A stretch of 64,000 bases of DNA, from positions 893,231-957,230 of the forward strand of contig CACRXP010000022.1 of NCBI GenBank assembly GCA_902702965.1, written 5' to 3'. The notes beneath the pieces were generated by a model. The model worked only from the letters and a program-made list of their open reading frames with translations, was not told where the DNA came from and did no database searches. Below, in pieces: positions 12,801 to 58,108 of this stretch. How positions within the stretch are numbered: the first letter of the stretch is position 1; the number at the start of each line of letters is the position of its first letter. Made by a program: the position numbers and the translations under genes. This DNA is from Spirometra erinaceieuropaei (taxonomy: Eukaryota; Platyhelminthes; Cestoda; Diphyllobothriidea; Diphyllobothriidae).

Positions 12801-14109
12801 ATACATTCACATGAAGGTAATTTCGTACAGTTTCGATTCTTAAAGAAGGCGGAGAATACCCCTTTTCATGAATACTAAAGGAGATCCTCGGAATGCTAAA
12901 ATTTACCTTTTGCATTTTTATAGATTATTTTTTCTTATTTGTAAGTTAATTGGGAAAAGCCCTGTAAATCAAACAGATCTAGCACTGCTTGTTTTAAGAA
13001 ACAAGTAAGGAGTCCTTAGGTGTGTTAACCGAATGTCAATTTTGCGTCCAATTTTCCACCATCTACTACTGTTCACTCTATAACCTAGACTCCTGATAAA
13101 TAAGGCAGTTCAAATGAATCAAAGAACAAGTGATAAATGCAATCTATTTTCTATCAAGCAAGCCGTCCATCGAACGCCTTTCTTCATATCCAATCATAAT
13201 TCGCTGGACTGTAAGAAATGTATGTGCATCAAACAACTGCACACGTCGCCAATCAACGAAAAAGCGTGTGCACATTAGGCCGTAAAATAAAGCATGGTGT
13301 AGTTAGTTGAGCTTTTATCAAAATGGGTCATTTAGAACTGACAAAGTCTTGTAAAAAACGCAATGCCAAAATAGCTCACTGAAGTAGGCACAAAGCAGCT
13401 TGCATGTAGTGAAAACGAAATCACCTCACTTCTTGCTGAGTTATCAGCATTTTGTGGCAGCTCGTACGAGGCAAGGACGTTGAAGGCGCTGATGTAACAA
13501 TGTGAATGGAACCCTAACTGGGAGCAGATAGGATCAGCATAAGGAAGAAAAGTGGCGCTGGCACCTATGAAACCGTTTCCGAGCACCTCTTGAGGCGTAC
13601 ACTCTAAGTATGCCTAGCCTTCGCAACACCTTCTTAACAGTGAACAAGATATCAGTGTTGGAAATTTGTTTAAGCTAGAGTACTTTTTTAATTTCTTCAG
13701 AAATTAACCGCTAGCTTGGAGTAGATCAGTTTATACTAAATTCATAAACACCAAATGAAGTGATCTACTTAGGATGGAGGTTTTGCGCATGACCATGGGG
13801 TTAGCTCTGGCATATTCTTAGACGGAATCTTAATCGATCTAAGCGCCGCCCTATGCAACGCCAGATGGACGTGATTATGAAGAAAAAATGGTTTAGGAGC
13901 TTATTGGCCAAGAGGGATCGTATAATTGGTTACACAATCACATTCACTTAAGAACGGCCCTTTCATGCATACACTATTTAGTTTTGGGCACCCGTGGCAG
14001 GCAACGTACGTCCAAGATAACACAACTTTTTATGGGATGGTCCGGATATACAGTTACTTGTGGTAAGATGCTGCCAGTATATATATGCAGAATGACATTA
14101 CCGACAAAA
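6851..14109. other. No gene recognised
   Basis: AT-rich with short open frames only. Contains a run of ten C (about 7631-7640). I found no PLE motif, SINE or strong inverted repeat. Confidence 0.55.
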
Positions 14110-14265
14110 ACAAGGGATACTGGAATGGCCAATTCTGGCTTATTAGCCGTCGACAGCCAGTCATACCCAATCCCGAAGTGTGGAAACCCCGAGGTTCGAG
14201 CTCGCGACCTGTTTGTTAGAAGTCCACGTCTCTATGCACTGAGCCAAGAGCCCCTTGGCCTGTCG
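14110..14265 (-). repeat. tRNA-derived SINE-like element, minus strand
   Basis: On the minus strand TGGCTCAGTGCATAG (A-box-like; plus positions 14232-14246) is followed by GTGGACTTCTAAC and a B-box-like GCGAGCTCGAACCTC (near 14190). Then comes a tail with TTCGGGATTGGGTATGACTG and GCTAATAAGCC. The same order is present on the plus strand at 18916-19030. These copies would use an internal pol III promoter. The body is not a functional tRNA: no acceptor stem or CCA context is evident. Confidence 0.6.
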
Positions 14266-14614
14266 GTTTTCGATCGGGAATATACTATACATATATGCAA
14301 CGCCTAGGAAGTGGACATAGAGACCGCTAGGAACCGGCGGTACTACCGGCGTCTATCCGCTAAATTTCATTCTGCAATACCAGATTCCCTAGCGAGTCTC
14401 CTAAATGCAAAATTAATGCAAGTTCGGGGGGGAATAGACAACACTGTTTTTAAGTTATGACAAAGTCTATAGTCTGTACACAGGCAAATTGCAACCTCAC
14501 TTAGTAGCTGGGCGTCTCGTCATTTGGTACCACAATTCCAGCGTCAGACTTTAATTTCTAGTTCTTTGCGTGTTAAACTATTAAAACTAACGGATCTGAA
14601 TTGCGGCCATAGTC

Positions 14615-14890
14615 TTGAAGTTCGACAAGTGCAAAATCCTTAAGAATAATAGCAACCGCGTGAATTGCGAGATGCTTGAATCCTGGTTCTCCTGCCAGCA
14701 GCCTATCAAAAAGCGCGACGACCGCCTCCGCCCTGACCGAGTTAATAGTCACACGAGGAACGCCAGGGCGAGCGCGAGCAGTGCTTTCAGCGACATTATC
14801 GATGAAAGAAATAACCGAGTGATTAGCACGCAAGTAGCCAACAACTGTGGTGTAGTTAAGGAGGCTTGCAACTCATATGCGGATAATTAG
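14615..14890 (+). mobile_element. Penelope-like element fragment: C-terminal end after GIY-YIG
   Basis: A 91-codon frame reads KFDKCKILKNNSNRVNCEML, then ESWFS and QQPIKKRDD, and further on ARASASSAFSDI and VANN. This aligns with the end of PLE proteins of the same lineage as the copy at 21.06-22.71 kb, where FREFLIFVRADNRVRRKQCG then SWFSG occupy the same place. The catalytic GIY-YIG core and RT are absent upstream, so only the last part of the element remains. The minus-strand frame over the same bases is a shadow. Confidence 0.65.
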
Positions 14891-17618
14891 GGGATCGTGG
14901 AATCAAGTTAAACCATCTGCACCGAATGCAGGAACCATCATTTTACATGAGCGTGTGAATGCATAGCGAATGAATCCTCTAGGGACTGCAACTCTTATGC
15001 CACTTTACATTATCCGATGCGGTCTACGATTATGAGCTCGGATATAAATCTAGGACGCCAGGCAATTGAAACTCTTACTACGGCAATGAGATCTCTCTCT
15101 TCTTATTTTAAGTGTAATTTCTGTCGTCCGATATTTCGGCTTAATCGGCTGATCTTTTCTCCAAATTGTGTGTGAGAACTTATCATACGTACGGCAGAAA
15201 TAATTTTTAAGATGATTTTACGTATTTATTCAAACTATGTCGACTTTGCATAATCCCATCTAGTGCAACATATGCATTTATTACTGGGTTCATACAATAG
15301 GTTTTCCTATCTAAAAAAGCTCATTTAATGAGTTTTTGCAATAAAAAATATTGCTGCGGATACATTTTCTCTAGTTTTAGTTGCTAAATGTGTAACAGTG
15401 ACTGCACTTGCGAAATTTGATAAAAGCGCATAAAAAGACGGGTTCTAAGTTAGTTCTTAGATAGCGTATGGCATTCAGCTTAGAATATAGACACCTAAAT
15501 ATTCCAGACCTTCCTAAATGAGATGTCATAATAAACGACTTGTACGTGGTGACCGAAGAAGCCTTAGCACTGTTGTTGCATTTTATCGACATTCGTAATG
15601 GACAGTATTTGGTTACGTACCTGGCATAGGGTATGACCTTCAAAATCTGTTTAGATGTGCAGATCGAAGGATGTCTATTAATGCTACTACCGTCGTGCTT
15701 TCTCGGAGTCATTCGTGGCGGTGTAAATATATGGAGGCATTCCTTGTTCATGCGATGGAAATTTTGAATAGCAAACAACCCATAAGATAAGTTTTATGTA
15801 AAATGTTTATCGTAAGTGCGAATCCCTTTAATATATTTGATAGTTCCCTTGGTTATGAGTGTTCACCGAAAAACAGTAGTATATGCGCGATTTTTTTGTT
15901 CCATTTACCGTATCTTCCTGCTTTTGCAGTGAATTGTGAATCAGTCGAGTCTATCCGTCAATAGTGGTGGTTATAAAGGATAAACGAGGCCGTAACAGCA
16001 GCAAAGCTGTGTTATGATTGCGTGCGGGAAGTGCTCACATTTGAAAATAGTTTATAATACGGAAGTACTCGTAGTTAAAGACACGCATATGTATATAGTT
16101 GTGTTACGCCAGAAGAAAGATGATTTAATTTAGCTCTCCTATTGCTGTGCGCGTAAATCGAAGTGTATAGAAGAACAGTGGAAAGAGAATACTTACAGAC
16201 TTTTGACGACAAACAAAGAGACATTAAAACGGACATTTCTGTCTTCTTGGACAACACAGGTAGCGGGTATGCAATCCAAATCCTGACGTGCAGGGCTTAG
16301 ACAGGAATCAGCTGTCCACAGTACAATGTTCTCACCGTTTTACCGATACCCAACGCCGGGGCGGTGTAATGAGCGCCCTTTAATTACGAAGGAGGCTGCA
16401 TGACGAAATCAATCATAATTAATCATTAAGTGGTGAATTTGGAAAAGAATGAGTACTACATTTGTTAGTCGATTTTAGTCTTCACAAAATAGAAGAGGAA
16501 ATACCGACACCAGCTTACCTTATAGGCCTTTGAAGCCTCCTTGTCTACGTATATTTTTGAGGATATATAATGCGGCCATTAGTTAACAAGCGAAACGTAG
16601 TTGTCTGACACGCGCCATGTTGCACACTTTAAGTACAGACTGTTGATTCGGAAGTTCTTTGCCTCAGAAATTACTGGTTCAGCAATTTTTAAGACTTTCG
16701 GTCTTGCTGTTCTCTTTCTGCTGTTAGATTCGCTTTCAGGTGCTTTTTCAGACAATGGCAAGAGGAATTGATGCTGAGTCAGTGACTAAAGTGTGATCTA
16801 ATCACATTGTAAATGTCTGCAACTTTATTTTAAGCGCGCATCTGTGAAAGCATTCTAAACAAATTGTGTTATCAAGGACTCTGCCTCGAACTCTTCAAAT
16901 ACATACACAAATACATACAACTTTTGCTTCATTAATCTATTGACATATGAAAACAAAGCGCGGGAGTGATGACGGAGCTTAATAACAGCCATTGGATCAA
17001 AAAAGGATTATTAGCGTGATGATTGGTTCCCCGTTGCAAGTTTTAGTGAAGATGCATTCTATGTAATGTTTAATATGAGATTTATATTTATGTTTGTGTT
17101 ATGCTACCTAATTGTGAAACCAGCGGCCCTATATTTTGTTATTTATTACAAAAGGTTTCGTGATATGTAGTAACCATTTCCCGCAGCCGCACGCCTAGTA
17201 AAGACAGGAGGCGAATAGTTTGTAATGCACGGTTAATTGCGACTAGGTTCTTGAGCGTCTGCTATATCATGAAGAGCAAACTATGACGGTTCTCCGTTAT
17301 CTGGTTTTCTGGCGATAAATTTGACGCTGAGCTCGTTGCTTATACAGGTGGCGTGAAAGTCTGCCCGGTCATCCACGTCCTTCCTGTCGTTGTCGTTGGT
17401 GGTCAGAATCCTGATCAAGTGTTTGTTGCGGACCAAGCGCCAAGGTGCGGGTTCGGCAGCGCCATTCACTTGCGCCCTCCCTCACCTCCGGCCTTCTTGA
17501 CTGTATCTCGACCCCCCGCTCCAGGCAGGAAGGAGATGAAGGTGCGTTAGATCCTGCGCCAGTCTACTCTCACTGTAAGATAAATCACGCAAAAGTAGCC
17601 TGCCTGCTTTAACTTGTT
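14891..17618. other. No gene recognised; GC-richer patch at 17281-17550
   Basis: Mostly AT-rich without features. 17281-17550 is GC-richer, with open frames on both strands (60-65 codons) and a pyrimidine-rich stretch. It may be a mobile-element fragment, but no domain is recognisable. Confidence 0.5.
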
Positions 17619-17990
17619 GTAAAGTGCGTGACCGATCTCACGAAATGTTAGCCAAAATTCTGGAATGCGTTTCCGATTAGAAAGGATTTCATAAGTGGGG
17701 TTGTTATACTAATTATCATGTAACAAAACCTTATAACATTTCGGACTTGCCAGGATGTTTGCTTTTGAAGGCACTTCTTTGCGACCTCCTATAGAGACCA
17801 TGCTCGGCGAAAAATGACTACTTAAGTAGCATGCATTTTTCCCATTGACTTTCGATGGCCTTGTCAATTCAAATATATTTTATAGAAAACGCGCATAAAA
17901 ATAAACTTTCTTTTGCTCATTTTGTAGGAAATCACACTTTCGTCATATGTTATGCCTGAAGAAAGTGTATGTTAAGGTTTTTAAGAAGTT
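17619..17990 (+). repeat. Left arm of the foldback element
   Basis: Pairs with 18227-18566. Contains the palindrome CTACTTAAGTAG near 17818-17829. Confidence 0.75.
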
Positions 17991-18226
17991 TCCATATACC
18001 AATTAATTTTCAACCTGATCTGCCATTGCGTCAGTGTTTAGCATGCTTTGCGCCTAAGGAAAATCATATATTCCCATATGTTTTTAAGAAAGTACCACAT
18101 AGAGTTTATGAAATATTACAATGGAGCCGGACTGTCTGGTACATTTTATGAGGAGCATTAGCAAACGAACGTGTTCGACCTTGCATGCATAGACATCGCG
18201 CGGCCTTAAAAATCTCGTAATTCAAT

Positions 18227-18566
18227 ACTTTTTTAAAACCTAAATATACACTGTCGTCGGGCATAATATATGAAGACAAATGAGCAAAAAAGCATATTTT
18301 GTGCATGTTTTCTGTAAAATATATTTGAATTTATAAGACCATCGAAAGTCAATAGGAAAAATGCATGCTACTTAAGTAGTCATTTTTTTACCGAGCATGG
18401 TCAAAAAGAAGTGCGTTTAAAAGCAGACATCCTGGCGAGTCCGGAATGTTATAGGGTTATGTTGCATGATAATCAGTATAACAACCTCACTTACGAAATC
18501 CTTCCTAATCGAAAACGCATTCCAGAATTTTGGCCAACACTTCATGAGGTTGGCTACGCACTGTAC
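18227..18566 (-). repeat. Right arm of the foldback element
   Basis: Reverse complement of 17619-17990 with scattered substitutions and short indels. Carries the same CTACTTAAGTAG palindrome near 18369-18380. Confidence 0.75.
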
Positions 18567-18915
18567 ATCACACGGTGGACATCGTCGGATGCGACGGTTT
18601 GAACTTACTTCTGACCTTTATTCATTACACCAATTTTATGCTGAATGTTTCCCACTTTACAGAAGAAGAGGGCTCCGTTCCCCCTTCTCTCGTGTGATAA
18701 GGAATAACGGCATTGGTATTCAGTGTCTTTTTTGTATATTAACTGACGTGCTTGATGGCCGAGAGCGATCACTGATCGTGTTGGGGAACTCACTGGTCCC
18801 GATATGCTGTCCCTCATATATTACGCGCCGCTGCGCGTTTGCTGGTTGGGCTCAAGAAACTGCCCCAAGGCATAACAGGATGAGTGTGTTCCCGACCGCC
18901 ACCGACAGGACAACG

Positions 18916-19110
18916 AGCCCGTAGCTCAGTGGTTAGTGGCGTTGGACTTCCAGCTAAAAGTTCGCAGGAGCGAGCCCCGGGTGTTCCATACCTCGGAAAC
19001 GGGTGGGACTGGCTGACGATGGGTAATAAGCAAAGGATGTCTCCCTTTTCCTTGTCAGAAACGCTACTTTGGCGTAATTTAATGGTTATGAAAGTTGAAG
19101 TGAGCTCTCC
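18916..19110 (+). repeat. tRNA-derived SINE-like element, plus strand
   Basis: GTAGCTCAGTGGTTAG (18921-18936) is a near-perfect pol III A box. GTTCGCAGGAGCGAGCC, about 23 nt downstream, is a degraded B box. The body TCGGAAACGGGTGGGACTGG followed by CTGACGATGGGTAATAAGC matches the minus-strand copy at 14110-14265. The 3' limit is uncertain. Confidence 0.65.
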
Positions 19111-20828
19111 ATGAGGACCGACGTTTTTCATCTAATAAAAGTTCAGTGTACACCATGTAATTTTATTGTCACGAGGCACTAATATTGCAAAGGATGTTGT
19201 GACAATCATTTAGATTATTCAGTTTTCGCACTTCACGTCGGTTGAAAAGTGAGACAGGTGACTAACTCCACTCTATCATTCTCTGTTCGCTCACTAAGCA
19301 TGTTTATACATTCCGTGTAGGTAAGAAACTACAAATTTTCAGCAGTGGCATGCCTTTCATTGTCCGCCACACTTTAAATTAAATGTGAGACACGAGCTGG
19401 CTCCGTCTATGCCAGATTCATGCAAGACAAGGATTTTTGTTTAATGTACAGAGACTTCTCTAGACACTGCAAGAGGCAAATGGCACAGTAATATAGTTTG
19501 TTATATTAATCAGCTCTAAAAATATGCATTACCTTTCGTCGAAGATAATATTTTTGACATACATCTGGTTCCGATGGCAAAATTCCTGATCACTTTAATG
19601 GTGTAAGTTTTGTAGTATACTACTGCATGTAAATTTGCAGAAACTTGTGGGCCATTGCTGTGTCAAAAAAAGACATGTACAATTAAGACATAGTTCCCGA
19701 ATGCCTTTATGTGTACGACTCGTAATTGTCTGTGTATGCTTTAGAGACGAGAATAGAATTTGCTTTAGTTTGAAATTATAAATTCAAAATTTTCAGCGAA
19801 AATAAGCTCTTACAACTGTAGACAAAAACTAAGTTAATAAATTAACTCAGGCGTCAAAAGTCTAACACAAAACGCAACAAATGTTATAGGGATGGCTCCA
19901 GTCTTCGTTTCTGCATTTCTGTCTACTCACACACTAAGAAATTGCTTGCTCAAACCCTTCGTAAAGTTGGAAGTACAAGGGGTTAGTTAAATGCCAAAAC
20001 TTCCGAGCAGATTGAATTGAGTATTGTATTGATAGTCAGACGTTTTTCAAAAAACCTCGTTATTAGTTCCAATATTTATTTTGTAAATTGAAACAATGCA
20101 AAAAAATGCAGTGCCTAAATGCTCACATGGGATACTAAGTTTGCAACCACAAATTTCCAATTTTAATGGCGCGAGAAGCAAACAATGAAACGCCAATAAT
20201 CCTTTGGTTCGCAAAACAGAAAGATGCTCAATTCGTAGAGGAGTTTCCAAGGTGCTTGCATTTATTGTGAGTACCTTGTTCATGCCATTGATCTATTTGA
20301 TATTTCGTTTGCATTTCATAGCACTTATAGTAAAAAAGCAATAGACACACAACATGCCGACTTACGCAGAGGATTTAAAAACAGAGTTTGGCTTTGAAAA
20401 AGCCCAGTAGACCATTTACTAATCGTAATCGGAATATCTTTATAAAAGAACAATTTAATGAGTTTTTCTAGAACAAAACCATTTCTCATGAGCTTTATGA
20501 TTATCCAGAATCGGCGTCATCATGGTTTACATGATTTCATGCGTAAAAAGCGATCAACAAGAAAGACATTTTTCTTAGATATTTCACGGCATAGAACAGG
20601 AATCTGAATGACCACACTCTTTTAAAGTCCAGCGGTCTTATAGCCCGTCAGAGTTCATTAGCCCGAATGCAGACATAATATTTCCCTTTCATCAATTTAT
20701 TTAAAAATAGTACTGGGAGCCGGAGTCGCCAGAAGCGGGTACAGCGTTTCACACGCAAAACAAATGTATAAATGTGTGCTTAGATGAAGAATACGAAACA
20801 TATTTGACTGCTGGAACGAGAAGTATAT
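19111..20828. other. No gene recognised
   Basis: AT-rich with short open frames. Nothing assignable seen. Confidence 0.55.
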
Positions 20829-20870
20829 TGACCCGACGTATCCGATTCTCCCTCGACTACATCATCAGAG
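20829..20870 (-). ncRNA. Decayed hammerhead-like motif (copy d)
   Basis: The minus strand reads CTCTGATGATGTAG ... GAGAATCGGATACGTCGGG. It aligns with copy a (377-415): GATGA, GAGAATC and ACGTC are in the same spacing, and both continue into similar AATATACTT / AAATACTT sequence. The GAAA box is mutated to GATA. Confidence 0.3.
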
Positions 20871-21057
20871 ATAGCCGCAGATTAAGATAGTGGAGGCCCA
20901 ATGACTATAGCATTTATAGTATGTACCTGCTGTGGGGCCACGCGTACCATAATAAACACCTCTCGTGATCACCGCAAGAGGTCTTAATTAGGTCGATGAT
21001 GGTTCGTCAGTCCACGCCCGAATCTTAAATTGCCGCAATTCCATCATACGTGTTGGA

Positions 21058-21493
21058 TGTTGGCGTGATGATGACTCAGCAACTTTGCCCGCTGTCACCG
21101 GGATTGTTGCTCGCCCGCGCCCCTCCCCCTCCCCCACGTCACTGATTCCCCTGTTTAGAGCATGTCTGAGCACTGAATATGGTACCGGGAGGCCATTGCG
21201 CTTGTTTGTGGATTGCCGGCCTGAGAACCATGATCCACATTGCTTGCGCCTCACGCGGTTGTCAGCCCTTACAAAGATTAGGAACTCTCTAAATTTGGAA
21301 ATATGGCTAGGTTCCGTGGAATGAGCCGCGACCTGAGAACTAGCGTCTTTCCTCCTCACCGCTGCTACGTGCTCGGCCATCAGCGTACGGATTAATCTCC
21401 AAGTTTACTCGACGCAGATGCTTTGTTTGCAACTGTATTACATCCGGTAAACGTCTCCAGACGTTCCCTGTCGTGACAACGGGTCTTTCGTCC
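21058..21493 (-). repeat. Left inverted arm of the 21-kb PLE
   Basis: Reverse complement of 22276-22711 with equal length and, by eye, about three substitutions in the outer 130 nt and none noted in the remainder. Encodes the GIY-YIG C-terminal region on the minus strand (MAEHVAAVRRKDASSQ). Confidence 0.85.
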
Positions 21494-22275
21494 TCAAGAA
21501 TTGGGGCCTGATGGTTATTTCCGTCCTGGGTGCAACCTCCACTCCAAGTGGAGTGAGAGGTTGACACTGACACGCGAGATTAACGTGACGCCGTTAGCAA
21601 TGACGAAATCAGTTGCATTATCACCGATCATACGACGCGTGCTGGGAGCGCAAGAAACTGCCCTGGCCCGAATCTACGGTCTCCCCAAAGTGCACAGAGA
21701 TGACACTGCTTTCCGTCCAAGCGTGATACTAAAGGCACTTCAACCTACGGATTAGCCAAGTGGCAGTTTCGACGTCTGAGTTTTCTGACATATTATTTGG
21801 ACACCACGATCAGCTAGTCAACACAGTGCTTGAAGAAACTTAAAGGGGAAGGTCTCCTGCCAAGCTGCGTCATGGTATCGTTTAATGTTTTTTCTTCATC
21901 CGCAGTACCTGGCAGTCGAAACCATCGAAGTAATCCTACGAGAAAAATTTAATAAAACGGAGAATCGCCGCGGAAACTTTCAAATCCTCCAACTCCCGAA
22001 GTTCTGTCTCAATACGTACTTTACGTTCGACGAAACAATCAATGAACAGGCGAATGGCACTGCAATGGTCTCGCCGATTTCAGGACTCATGCCAAGCTGG
22101 TCTCACAACGGCTGGAGTCGCTGGTTTAGCGACATCAAAGACCGAAATTTCGGACTCGGTATTTTGATGATACCTTCGACGTCATCGAACCGAATCAAGT
22201 TCAGGAATTCGAAGGACCTCCAACGCCGCCTTGGGAGATATATAATTTCCGCGTGGAGAAGGCACCAGGTTATAC

Positions 22276-22711
22276 GGACGAAAGGCCCGCTGTCACGACA
22301 GGAAACGTCTGGAGACGTTTACCGGATGTAATACAGTTGCAAACAAAGCATCTGCGTCGAGTAAACTTGGAGATTAATCCGTACGCTGATGGCCGAGCAC
22401 GTAGCAGCGGTGAGGAGGAAAGACGCTAGTTCTCAGGTCGCGGCTCATTCCACGGAACCTAGCCATATTTCCAAATTTAGAGAGTTCCTAATCTTTGTAA
22501 GGGCTGACAACCGCGTGAGGCGCAAGCAATGTGGATCATGGTTCTCAGGCCGGCAATCCACAAACAAGCGCAATGGCCTCCCGGTACCATATTCAGTGCT
22601 CAGACATGCTCTAAACAGGGGAATCAGTGACGTGGGGGAGGGGGAGGGGCGCGGGCGAGCAACAATCCCGGTGACAGCGGGCAAAGTTGCTGAGTCATCA
22701 TCACGCCAACA
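22276..22711 (+). repeat. Right inverted arm of the 21-kb PLE (GIY-YIG end)
   Basis: Carries the 3' coding end in sense orientation. The open frame from 22389 runs through the arm and on into unrelated sequence to 23018, so its last 100 codons are not element-derived. The tract GGGGGAGGGGGAGGGGCG at about 22635-22652 is G-quadruplex-prone. Confidence 0.85.
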
Positions 22712-56501
<33,790 letters not shown>

Positions 56502-58069
56502 GTAAGTTTGAATCCAAAATTTATAAATAAATGTGCGACTGTTTGAGCACCTGTATTTGTCTTGTCCGATAGGGATGTGAATCAGAAACTATGTGTTTAG
56601 TTAGAGCATATGTAGTTAGATTTAGATCTTTCAACGGGCTACAGTAAATCTATCACTTTAACAAGAATGTCGTCTGAGTGAAACTGATTGCATATTACTT
56701 GTTCGGACAGATCTACAAAATATATGTTAAACGGAAAACTTCAATAAGGTTTTTGTGAAGACGGTTGAATATAGCAACAAAAAGTAAATGGCCATTCTGA
56801 ACAGAATCATTCTAGTGAATTTTGCAGGAAAAGATGAAGAAAGTTATAATTACAGCATAGATGTAGATGTGATGGTGCGCGTTGACCTAGGTTTACTATT
56901 CGAACTGGAACTGGGAAGGCTAAATTCCAAACTTCCCTTGCAAACTGCTAAAATCTTATTAGAAAATGCGTTACGTACTTTAAAATATATTTACCAGCTT
57001 TAACTGAGCAGTGCAGCATAAGAAGTCGACAAAACAGCAAATATTATGTGGACGGCATGAAACCTCAGCCTATCCCTGCCTATCCATACATTCTTTGGGG
57101 TTTTTAAAATGTATTAGTTATCAGGAATTTTGCCAGACAATTTCTGTCACTCTAGTTGATTTATGCCCGCATAACAATTTCCCTCAAGTTGTTTGCCATC
57201 AATAATATATTTGACATTCTAAAGGCAGTCCACAATGCAGGAAACGGTCATCCATGAACGTTCAAGTAGATGAGGTCACAGAAATTATATAATATAAGTT
57301 AGTTTTTAAATTGCGCGTGATACTTTAGTATTTCGTGGCAAGCGGATTTTCAAACGGTCCACGAAAATGAACCTACTGGTTTTTTCACATTCATACCGAC
57401 ATCTGACACCCGCGATGAAAAACAGTAACGTCAAATTTCAAATCATCAAATTAAAACCAGCGACAGACGTCGCGAACCTGCACCGATACATATTGGTTGA
57501 GTAGAGACGCCAATGTCAAATTCGCAAAACTTTCGGCTAATATTATTTTTACCTAGTTGTTTATTTCACTACAAGTGTAAAGTAATGTGGGAGGTGATTT
57601 GGGACTCTTCTGTATATTTTGCAGGACTTATTTGTATTGATGCGGGCTTAATTTTACTCTTCATCCGAAATACACTGTATAATGACAAGGAAAATTAAAT
57701 TCCGGAGAATTAAAAGACACTACCGTGATAACCAAACCTTAGTGGTTTTCAAACGTCGAGTTTATCTGCACATGGCGGATTCGAGTAAGTGTGCAAACGG
57801 AAACCTAGTCCTCCAAATGAAGATTCGGCACTTCTTAAATATTCGTATCCTCTCACCCAACACAGATATCCACGAATAGTGTCGGTTTTAAGACATCGCA
57901 TGTATTAAAAAGACATTAAGGATATTCACACCGCTTAAATCATTTTGGGTAACACTGGCCCCATTTTCTTTGGCCTTTTCATTGCGTGGAGATTCAAGAA
58001 TTTAGCTGATTTTAGATTTTAGGCGGCTTTATCTGAGCATAATAAAGTCGCTTCTTTTGACGCCAAAAA

Positions 58070-58108
58070 TACGTAACGCACTTCTCATTGCCGACATAGC
58101 GTTACGTA
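58070..58108. repeat. 10-bp perfect inverted repeat
   Basis: TACGTAACGC at 58070-58079 and GCGTTACGTA at 58099-58108, separated by 19 nt. The same decamer occurs singly near 39234. Significance unknown. Confidence 0.6.

Larger units (their letters stand above)
17619..18566. mobile_element. Foldback element with long imperfect inverted arms
   Basis: Left arm about 17619-17990 and right arm about 18227-18566 are reverse complements over most of their length. I estimate roughly 85% identity by eye, with small indels. Shared blocks include GCCAAAATTCTGGAATGCGT, ATGACTACTTAAGTAGCATG and GACTTTCGATGG. About 236 nt of unrelated sequence separates the arms. No coding domain is visible, so it looks like a non-autonomous foldback/MITE-type element or an old inverted duplication. 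Target-site duplications were not found at these approximate edges. Confidence 0.75.
21058..22711 (+). mobile_element. Penelope-like element bounded by 436-nt inverted copies of its own 3' end
   Basis: A 1,654-nt structure: left arm 21058-21493 (inverted), unique centre 21494-22275, right arm 22276-22711. The centre carries RT blocks in shifting frames: ARIYGLPKVH (about 21666-21695), YGLAKWQFRRL (about 21747-21780), motif A as VMVSFNV, TYFTFDETI and GTAMVSPISG, then RYFDDTF (near 22160-22180). In motif A the catalytic Asp is Asn (AAT), and YVDD is YFDD. Sequence between FDD and the GIY-YIG domain is deleted. The right arm encodes the GIY-YIG remnant (CVE-stop-TWRLIRT, then LMAEHVAAVRRKD and DNRVRRKQCGSWFSG). 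Clearly dead. Confidence 0.85.

Noticed and set aside
21001..21030. CTGACGA on the minus strand beside the 21-kb PLE
   Set aside because: No stem II or GAAA box follows; outside the inverted arm.
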